From CAYVLI01 sp964452105 [NCBI: uncultured Nitrospinota bacterium] (GTDB taxonomy: Bacteria; JAUXIQ01), in the NCBI GenBank assembly GCA_964452105.1, contig CAYVLI010000204.1, positions 1 through 5,398 on the forward strand: 5,398 nt of DNA, given 5' to 3'. A model generated the notes under the pieces. That model was not told the DNA's origin. It did no database searches and saw nothing but the letters and a program-made list of their open reading frames with translations. Below are positions 1 to 4,064 of this stretch, piece by piece; the first letter of the stretch is position 1, and every line of letters starts with the position of its first letter. Made by a program: the position numbers and the translations under genes.

Positions 1-308
1 CGTGGAGTATCCACGACGGGATCGAGCTTGAAGAGGCCGGTGTGCCGACGGCTTGTGTCTGCAGCGATGAGTTTGCCCCGCTGGGTCAGGCGGAAGCGGA
101 GGCGCTGGGCATGCCCACTCTGCCCATAGTTGTTATTCCCCACCCCCTGGCCGGAATCGAATCCGCAAGGGTGGAGCAGCGGGCAGACGGCATTCTGGAA
201 GAAGTCGTGCACGTACTTACTTCCGAAAGGGATGTTCTGGCGGAGGAATATAAGGGAAAATACCTGCAAGAGAAGAGGCTGTTCAGGGCAAAAACGCTGT
301 TCGAATGA
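1..308 (+). CDS. UGSC-family (seleno)protein, C-terminal part (5' end outside window)
   Basis: The open frame enters from the left edge (first whole codon at 3) and stops at TGA 306-308, giving about 101 residues. It begins WSIHDGIELEEAGVPT, then shows a FAPLGQAEAEALGMP segment and the PIVVIPHPLAG stretch. This order matches the C-terminal part of the UGSC-like family, whose members have a U/C-G-S-C motif just before the S-W-S-x-H-D segment. The two bases before the first whole codon (CG) fit the serine expected there. The motif itself, and so whether this is a selenocysteine or a cysteine form, lies upstream of the window. The family is thought to be redox or thiol related, but its substrate is not established to my knowledge. 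A GTG at 42 would give an 88-residue protein lacking the conserved SIHD segment, so it is not the true start. The next gene follows after 16 bases, suggesting co-transcription. Confidence 0.75.
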   Translation, partial: WSIHDGIELEEAGVPTACVCSDEFAPLGQAEAEALGMPTLPIVVIPHPLAGIESARVEQRADGILEEVVHVLTSERDVLAEEYKGKYLQEKRLFRAKTLFE

Positions 309-324
309 GTGGAGCGCAAACGAT

Positions 325-702
325 ATGGAAGATAGCCGTCAGGAGAAAGCCGAAAAATTAATCGCCAGGATGAAACAGGCCAGGGGGTACATATATCCGG
401 CCTGGGAGTATCTTGCCAGGCAGAACCCGGAATTCGCCGAGTTGTACCAGCAGGTTTACGAGCATTGCTTCGGTGAAGGAGAGAGCCTCCCGGCGAAGTA
501 CAGGGAGCTTGGGCCCATAGCGCTGCTGGCTTACAAGGGGCATGTGGATGCCGTTGCCGAGCATATGAAGCGCGCCATCAGTTTAGGGATGACCAGGGGC
601 GAGCTTCTCGATGCGGTGATAACGCTTTTGACTCCTGGAGGCGCTCCTACGCTGCATGCCGGTCTTACAGCCCTGATTAAGCTGGAAGATGAAAACAGCT
701 GA
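325..702 (+). CDS. Carboxymuconolactone decarboxylase (CMD)-like protein
   Basis: This is a 125-residue cytoplasmic protein. Residues 56-118 look like a CMD domain: the helix with KYRELGPIALLAY, then H80 in a VAEHMKRAISLGMT segment, then RGELLDAVITLLTPGGAP. The last part fits the family pattern REEIxEAL followed by a GG(A/F)P turn. The AhpD-type redox CxxC is absent: the only cysteine is C48, before the domain, and the place where CxxC sits reads VDAVAEH. It is therefore not a peroxidase-type AhpD and is closer to the non-redox CMD/PcaC-like branch, with the substrate unknown. The start at ATG 325 is chosen because GGAG at 311-314 lies 10 bases upstream and because the longer open frame from 130 would overlap the whole end of the UGSC gene with sequence that has no family character. 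The 16-base gap to the UGSC-like gene suggests an operon. Confidence 0.75.
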   Translation: MEDSRQEKAEKLIARMKQARGYIYPAWEYLARQNPEFAELYQQVYEHCFGEGESLPAKYRELGPIALLAYKGHVDAVAEHMKRAISLGMTRGELLDAVITLLTPGGAPTLHAGLTALIKLEDENS

Positions 703-720
703 TATTCGGTGGCTGATAAA

Positions 721-816
721 ATGGATATGCACAACTGGCAATTTTTATCGCAGGGAATCATAATAGATAAGAGAAAGAGAAATTTTTTGTACGGACCCGG
801 AGGAGGGGTCGCATGA
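721..816 (+). CDS. Possible 31-residue leader peptide overlapping ccmH start
   Basis: An ATG at 721, with GGTGG at 708-712 eight bases upstream, opens a 31-codon frame. It ends in TGA at 814-816, overlapping the ccmH ATG as ATGA. The predicted peptide starts MDMHNWQF, has a basic DKRKR run, and ends in glycine-rich codons that are simply the Shine-Dalgarno sequence of ccmH. It has no transmembrane helix and does not resemble CcmD, the small protein sometimes found near ccm genes. The ATGA overlap would allow translational coupling, but an open frame this short can arise by chance, so this is a weak call. Confidence 0.2.
   Translation: MDMHNWQFLSQGIIIDKRKRNFLYGPGGGVA
735..764 (+). promoter_or_regulatory. 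Candidate sigma-70-type promoter for ccmH
   Basis: CTGGCA (735-740, four of six consensus bases) is separated by 18 bases from CATAAT (759-764, five of six). Transcription would start near 771, giving a leader of about 40 bases. The site lies in an AT-rich patch between the CMD-like gene and ccmH and would let ccmH be expressed apart from the upstream pair. If this is the true promoter, the possible leader ORF at 721 would not be translated from its transcripts. The call rests on pattern only. Confidence 0.25.
794..810 (+). promoter_or_regulatory. ccmH ribosome binding site inside a hairpin loop
   Basis: The ccmH Shine-Dalgarno core GGAGGAG (799-805) is framed by GACCC (794-798) and GGGTC (806-810), which pair perfectly. 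The result is a five-pair stem with the seven-base ribosome binding site as its loop, ending two bases before the ATG at 813. The strong purine run GGAGGAGGGG clearly supports the ccmH start. Whether the stem forms and affects translation is inference. Confidence 0.5.
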
Positions 817-1295
817 AATTCAAAGCCGTTTGGATTTTACCGGCCGCGCTGATTCTCCTTATCGCTGCATCGACGGCCATGGGAGATAAAAAATCGACCT
901 GGCAGGAGGTGGCGGGCGAGTTGATGAGCCCGGCCTGCCCCGGCAGGCTGGTGTTGGACTGCCCCAGCGGAGAAGGCGAACAACTGAGGACCATGATAAA
1001 ACAGAAGCTGGCGGCTGGCTGGACCAAAAAGCAGATTACTGATTACTTCATCGGAATTTACGGCGAGGAATACAGGGCCGCACCGGTCAAAAAGGGCTTC
1101 TACCTGCTGGCATGGATAGTGCCTTTTATCTTAATCGGTGTGGGGGCCTTCGTGGTTTTTCTTGTTGTTCGCGTCTGGAAGAAGAGCGGAGAACTGGCGG
1201 AAGCGGAAGAGGTCTCTCCGATTGATATGTCAGAGGGAGAGAAGAGCGCTCTCTCCCGTAAGCTGGACGAGGAACTAAATAAATTCGATTACTGA
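813..1295 (+). CDS. ccmH: Cytochrome c maturation protein CcmH-like (variant Cys motif)
   Basis: This is a 160-residue membrane protein of the CcmH/CycL/NrfF family, which in System I cytochrome c maturation helps keep the apocytochrome CXXCH cysteines reduced outside the membrane. Residues 4-22 form an N-terminal signal or anchor. The periplasmic domain (about 25-95) shows LMSPACPG, then LDCPS, then the helix EQLRTMIKQKLAAGWTKKQI and a YGEEYRAAPVKKGF stretch, followed by a transmembrane helix at about 97-119 and a charged cytoplasmic tail. This three-helix plus tail-anchor layout fits the family. The usual LxCxxC pair is not intact: the first position is S39, with C42 kept and an extra C50 downstream. 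The redox pair may therefore be C42/C50, or the protein may be altered. No ccmE, ccmF or ccmG lies in view, so it appears solitary here. The start is fixed by the strong Shine-Dalgarno at 799-808. It converges on the coiled-coil gene with an 18-base gap and no clear terminator. Confidence 0.8.
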   Translation: MKFKAVWILPAALILLIAASTAMGDKKSTWQEVAGELMSPACPGRLVLDCPSGEGEQLRTMIKQKLAAGWTKKQITDYFIGIYGEEYRAAPVKKGFYLLAWIVPFILIGVGAFVVFLVVRVWKKSGELAEAEEVSPIDMSEGEKSALSRKLDEELNKFDY

Positions 1296-1313
1296 AGAAG
1301 CAGTTCATCATTT

Positions 1314-1640
1314 TCAATTCCTTGCACGATCCTTTATCGCTTCTATCTTATTTTTCTTCTCTTCCTGCAGGGTCTTTTTGTCTTCGTCGAATTTTGCTTT
1401 GACCTGTGCGGCCATTTGCTCGGCTTCTACCGGGTGGTGCAACTGGTAAAGCTTTTTAAGCTCCGCCTGGAGCATGATATCCTTTTCCGCTTTCCTGGCC
1501 TCGTACTCCTTTTCTAAATCGGCTATCTCTTTTTTCATCTCCTCGGTCAGAGGAACCTGCTCGGCCCTGGCTTGCCGACCCATGCGCTCGGTTCTCTCCA
1601 GGGCAAGTTCGACTGCGCTTTTCATCTTTTCTTCGTTCAT
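1314..1640 (-). CDS. Small charged coiled-coil protein, unknown function
   Basis: This 108-residue protein is almost wholly helical and charged. It begins MNEEKMKSAVELALERTERMG, continues through a Glu/Lys-rich stretch at about 33-66 (EEMKKEIADLEKEYEARKAEK), has a break at HHPVEAEQM (68-76), and ends with a second charged helix (77-108). It has no cysteine, tryptophan, signal peptide or membrane segment, so it is probably a soluble cytoplasmic protein forming a helical hairpin or oligomer. The opening KSAxELALE pattern recalls small uncharacterised families (possibly DUF6657), but I cannot confirm this. The start at 1640 is chosen because AGGAGG lies six bases upstream. In-frame ATGs further up (1655, 1736) lack a ribosome site and would add non-helical sequence. 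It runs opposite to the radical SAM gene, with its own candidate promoter. Confidence 0.7.
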   Translation of the reverse strand: MNEEKMKSAVELALERTERMGRQARAEQVPLTEEMKKEIADLEKEYEARKAEKDIMLQAELKKLYQLHHPVEAEQMAAQVKAKFDEDKKTLQEEKKNKIEAIKDRARN

Positions 1641-1646
1641 GTCATT

Positions 1647-1652
1647 CCTCCT
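1647..1652 (-). promoter_or_regulatory. Ribosome binding site fixing the coiled-coil gene start
   Basis: A perfect AGGAGG on the - strand, six bases before the ATG at 1640, decides between three in-frame ATGs. The ATG at 1655 lies upstream of this site and overlaps nothing similar. Confidence 0.75.
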
Positions 1653-1705
1653 CATGGGGAAGAGAGTTTTTAAGGATAATTTAATTAATAGTTGCCCACT
1701 GAAGC

Positions 1706-1714
1706 AATATACCA
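1706..1714 (-). promoter_or_regulatory. Candidate extended -10 promoter for the coiled-coil gene
   Basis: The - strand reads TGGTATATT, an extended -10 element (TG, one base, then a hexamer matching five of six consensus bases), about 65 bases before the start codon. No good -35 hexamer is present, which extended -10 promoters can tolerate. The site lies in the AT-rich gap between divergent genes, where a promoter is expected. Confidence 0.4.
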
Positions 1715-1751
1715 GATTTGAGGGTCGCTGCATCATGTTTTCACTCTATTT

Positions 1752-1780
1752 TTGTGAGGGTGATTTTAATGTGATATATT
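1752..1780 (+). promoter_or_regulatory. Candidate sigma-70-type promoter for the radical SAM gene
   Basis: TTGTGA (1752-1757, four of six consensus bases) and TATATT (1775-1780, five of six) are separated by the ideal 17 bases. The start of transcription would be near 1787, leaving a leader of about 50 bases before the ATG at 1837. Location and spacing make this the best promoter match in the window. Confidence 0.45.
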
Positions 1781-1825
1781 CTCAAGGGAATAGGGAAAGA
1801 TAATTTTAATAAATTTGAAAGAATA

Positions 1826-1836
1826 CCGGGCGCCGG
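1826..1836 (+). repeat. GC-only inverted repeat abutting the radical SAM start codon
   Basis: CCGG, GCG, CCGG form a short perfect inverted repeat (four pairs, three-base loop) whose last base touches the ATG at 1837. It is a GC island in an otherwise AT-rich leader. It occupies the place where a Shine-Dalgarno sequence would be expected, and no good one is seen (only a weak GAAAG near 1817-1821). Confidence 0.5.
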
Positions 1837-2811
1837 ATGTCGGACGAAAAAAAGAGAGAAAAACTGAAAGAAATAATGGAGAGGATGGGCAGAATTCTTC
1901 CTGAGACAGTGGCAATAAGACCTCCCAGCGAGGCCAAGAGCCTCCTGATAAGGGCCACCAGGGGATGTTCCTGGAAGAGGTGTGTATACTGCTCGGCTTA
2001 CTCCGGGCAAAATTTCAGTATCCGCGGCGTTGAGGACATAAAGGCGGACGTGGACCTGTATCAACTGCAATATGGTCCTGATGTCAGGAGAGTCTTTCTC
2101 GGCGATGGAGACGCCCTGGAGATGGGGATCGACCCTCTGATAGATGTCCTGCGGTATATCGGTTCCGCTTTTCCGCGACTGGAGCGGGTAACAAGCTACT
2201 CCACCCCTCTGACGCTCGGCCGTTCATCGGTTGAGGAACTCAAACGCCTCAAGGCGGCCGGGCTTGGCAGGCTGCATGTGGGTATGGAGTCTGGAGATGA
2301 TGAAGTCCTCTATCTGATGCAAAAGGGCGTCGATGCAGCCACTCAGATCGAAGCCGGGCGCAAGGTCGTGGAATCAGGAATGGAGCTCTCGGAGTATATA
2401 ATGCTGGGCCTGGGAGGACAGGAGCGCTGGGAGCAGCACATCGAAGGAAGCGCCAAAGCCATCAATACCATCGAGCCGCATTTTACTCGTATTCGTACGC
2501 TCGCCTTTGCCTTCGGGGCGCCTGCCTTCGAGGAGTTCGACGCAAGACGGGGGAAGTTGAAGATTAAACTCTATCCGGAAGGGTATGCCGAGCTTCAGAC
2601 CCCCGAAGGGATTTTAGCGGAGTTAAGGGCTTTGCTTAAAAAACTGGACGTATCCGGCTACCTGACCTGCGACCATAACTCCAATTACTTTCCTGAGGTA
2701 AATGGAAGACTGCCTGAAGAGAGGGAAGCCATGCTCTCGATTTTGGACGGATACGAGGAAGGCATGGCCTCCGGCCGCATAAGGCTTCCCAGAGTCAAAC
2801 TGTTCACTTAG
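1837..2811 (+). CDS. Radical SAM protein with CX4CX2C cluster motif, function unknown
   Basis: This is a 324-residue cytoplasmic protein. The cluster motif is RGCSWKRCVYCSAYSG, with C44, C49 and C52 spaced CX4CX2C. The spacing differs from the classical CX3CX2C but resembles a known group with GCxxxxCxFCxxY motifs. Further family marks are FLGDGDALEMG (about 87-97), equivalent to the SAM-binding GGE region, LHVGMESGDDEVLYLM in the sixth-strand area, and SEYIMLGLGGQERW near residues 185-199. These resemble Elp3/HemN-type radical SAM proteins from anaerobes that often carry names without a proven reaction. The protein would bind a 4Fe-4S cluster and cleave SAM to a 5'-deoxyadenosyl radical; the substrate is unknown. 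There is no B12-binding or SPASM domain, and no extra cysteine cluster: the only other cysteine is in LTCDHNSNYF near the C-terminus. The start is bounded by an in-frame TGA at 1816, so ATG 1837 is the only plausible full-length start although the ribosome site is poor. Confidence 0.85.
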   Translation: MSDEKKREKLKEIMERMGRILPETVAIRPPSEAKSLLIRATRGCSWKRCVYCSAYSGQNFSIRGVEDIKADVDLYQLQYGPDVRRVFLGDGDALEMGIDPLIDVLRYIGSAFPRLERVTSYSTPLTLGRSSVEELKRLKAAGLGRLHVGMESGDDEVLYLMQKGVDAATQIEAGRKVVESGMELSEYIMLGLGGQERWEQHIEGSAKAINTIEPHFTRIRTLAFAFGAPAFEEFDARRGKLKIKLYPEGYAELQTPEGILAELRALLKKLDVSGYLTCDHNSNYFPEVNGRLPEEREAMLSILDGYEEGMASGRIRLPRVKLFT

Positions 2812-2844
2812 CTCTTCTGGTTCCTCCATAAAAGATGAGCATGA

Positions 2845-2860
2845 GCATATTGCAATATGC
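2845..2860. repeat. Perfect 16-base palindrome between convergent genes
   Basis: GCATATTG followed directly by CAATATGC is a perfect palindrome, lying between the stops of the radical SAM gene (2811) and the threonine aldolase gene (2936). A tandem ATGAGC pair (2835-2846) overlaps its left edge, and AAGATGA (2832-2838) pairs with TCATCTT (2884-2890) around it. There is no loop and no T-run, so it is a poor intrinsic terminator. It could be a protein-binding site, a bidirectional weak terminator, or chance. The rest of 2812-2935 holds nothing I recognise. Confidence 0.4.
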
Positions 2861-2935
2861 CTCCGCGCTAACTTCACTTAAGGTCATCTTAGAAGTCTTG
2901 AAAAGTTGGCGGACGGATAATTTCCATGAAGAGGG

Positions 2936-3973
2936 TTACCCCAGAATTGCTTTTAATGCTTTTTGGGCGTGATAGATGTCCTCCTCCTTCACATCCAGGT
3001 GGGTGACGGCCCTGACGGTGCATTTTGCCGTGGCGAGCATCAATACTCCCTGTTTTTTTAATTCATCGGTCAATTGTGCTGCATTTTCGAAGCGCCCGCC
3101 CGCTACATCGAAATAGACTATGTTGGTCTGTACACGAGATGAATCTATATTCGCGCCTTTTAAGTCTGCCAGAGCCTCGGCCAGCAGGGCGGCGTTGCGA
3201 TGGTCTTCCACGAGCCGCTCGATATTGTTCTCCAGTGCATAAATTCCTGCGGCCGCCAGAATGCCTGCCTGGCGCATACCTCCACCCAGCATTTTCCTGA
3301 ACCTGTGGCACCGGTTTATGAATTCTGCGCTCCCGACGATAATAGATCCCACGGGCGCCCCTAATCCCTTGGAGAGACAGAAGGAAACGGAGTCGAAGTA
3401 CTTTGCGTATTCAGTCGCCTTTACACCAGTGGCAACGCATGCATTGAACAGGCGGGCGCCGTCCAGGTGCATGGCTAATCCATTTCTCTTTACAACCAGG
3501 GCTATTCCCTCAATAGTTTCCATCGGGTATATGGTTCCCCCGCCTCGGTTATGGGTGTTCTCCAGGCATACCAGACGCGTTGGGGCGTAATGGTGATCTG
3601 ATGGGCGGATGGCCTCTTCCACCTGTTCGGGTGTCAGGATACCATGACGTCCCTCAAGCAGGCAGACCTGGACGCCGGAAACGGCGGCCAGTGCGCCCGA
3701 CTCGTAATTATAAGGGTGAGAGGTCTTCTCCATTATCACCTCATCGCCCGATTGAGTGTGCGATTTTACTGCAACCTGGTTGGCCATGGTTCCTGAGGGA
3801 ACGAAAAGTGCGGCTTCCTTTCCCAAGAGGGATGCGGCTTTCTCCTGGAAACGGTTTACAGAGGGGTCTTCTCCGAAGACGTCATCTCCGACCTCCGCTT
3901 CCGCCATGGCGCGGCGCATTCCGGGTGAGGGTTTGGTGACGGTATCGCTCCGCAAATCGATTATCTTGTCCAT
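2936..3973 (-). CDS. ltaE: Low-specificity L-threonine aldolase (PLP enzyme)
   Basis: The gene encodes 345 residues, close to the usual 330-345 of the family. The enzyme cleaves L-threonine and L-allo-threonine to glycine and acetaldehyde in the cytoplasm. Visible family marks, numbered from the chosen start, are [18 protein letters not shown] at the N-terminus, [14 protein letters not shown], the PLP phosphate-binding [11 protein letters not shown]87 in [10 protein letters not shown] (ring-stacking histidine), H127/H128 before [17 protein letters not shown]171 and R174 in [10 protein letters not shown], the Schiff-base lysine K202 in [14 protein letters not shown], and R321 near the end in [10 protein letters not shown]. 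All key residues are present, so it should be active. The ATG at 3973 is preferred over a GTG at 3982 because AGGTG lies six bases before the ATG and overlaps the GTG. It lies 91 bases downstream of the IspH-UbiA gene on the same strand and may be co-transcribed. No strong promoter or terminator is seen in that gap. Confidence 0.93.
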   Translation of the reverse strand: MDKIIDLRSDTVTKPSPGMRRAMAEAEVGDDVFGEDPSVNRFQEKAASLLGKEAALFVPSGTMANQVAVKSHTQSGDEVIMEKTSHPYNYESGALAAVSGVQVCLLEGRHGILTPEQVEEAIRPSDHHYAPTRLVCLENTHNRGGGTIYPMETIEGIALVVKRNGLAMHLDGARLFNACVATGVKATEYAKYFDSVSFCLSKGLGAPVGSIIVGSAEFINRCHRFRKMLGGGMRQAGILAAAGIYALENNIERLVEDHRNAALLAEALADLKGANIDSSRVQTNIVYFDVAGGRFENAAQLTDELKKQGVLMLATAKCTVRAVTHLDVKEEDIYHAQKALKAILG

Positions 3974-3979
3974 AATGAA

Positions 3980-3984
3980 CACCT
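3980..3984 (-). promoter_or_regulatory. Ribosome binding site deciding the threonine aldolase start
   Basis: AGGTG on the - strand sits six bases before the ATG at 3973. The alternative in-frame GTG start (3982-3980) is formed by the same bases, and no purine-rich site precedes it, so the shorter reading is favoured. Confidence 0.6.
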
Positions 3985-4064
3985 GCGATAAGGAATGGAT
4001 GAGGGTAAAACTAAAAACAAGCTCAACTGTAAATCGCTACATCCGGCTCTTTCTGCAGTGTGCA

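Noticed and set aside
130-324. Long form of the CMD-like protein with 65 extra N-terminal residues
   Set aside because: The extension overlaps the UGSC gene in another frame, is rich in Trp, Arg and Cys with no family character, and the ATG at 325 has a suitable ribosome site.
698-718. Direct repeat of GCTGATA (698-704 and 712-718)
   Set aside because: It is a single pair of seven-base repeats, one overlapping a stop codon, with no further copies nearby, and is readily explained by chance.
721-816. The small frame before ccmH as ccmD
   Set aside because: CcmD-type proteins have a transmembrane helix followed by basic residues; this peptide has no hydrophobic helix.
1474-1803. A 109-codon + strand open frame across the coiled-coil gene and its promoter region
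   Set aside because: Its Ser/Phe-rich product is the mirror of a Glu/Lys-rich coding region on the other strand, typical of a shadow frame.
4029-4042. TGTA-AATCGC-TACA inverted repeat between the IspH-UbiA gene and the aldolase gene as a terminator
   Set aside because: The stem is only four AT-rich pairs and no T-run follows on the - strand.
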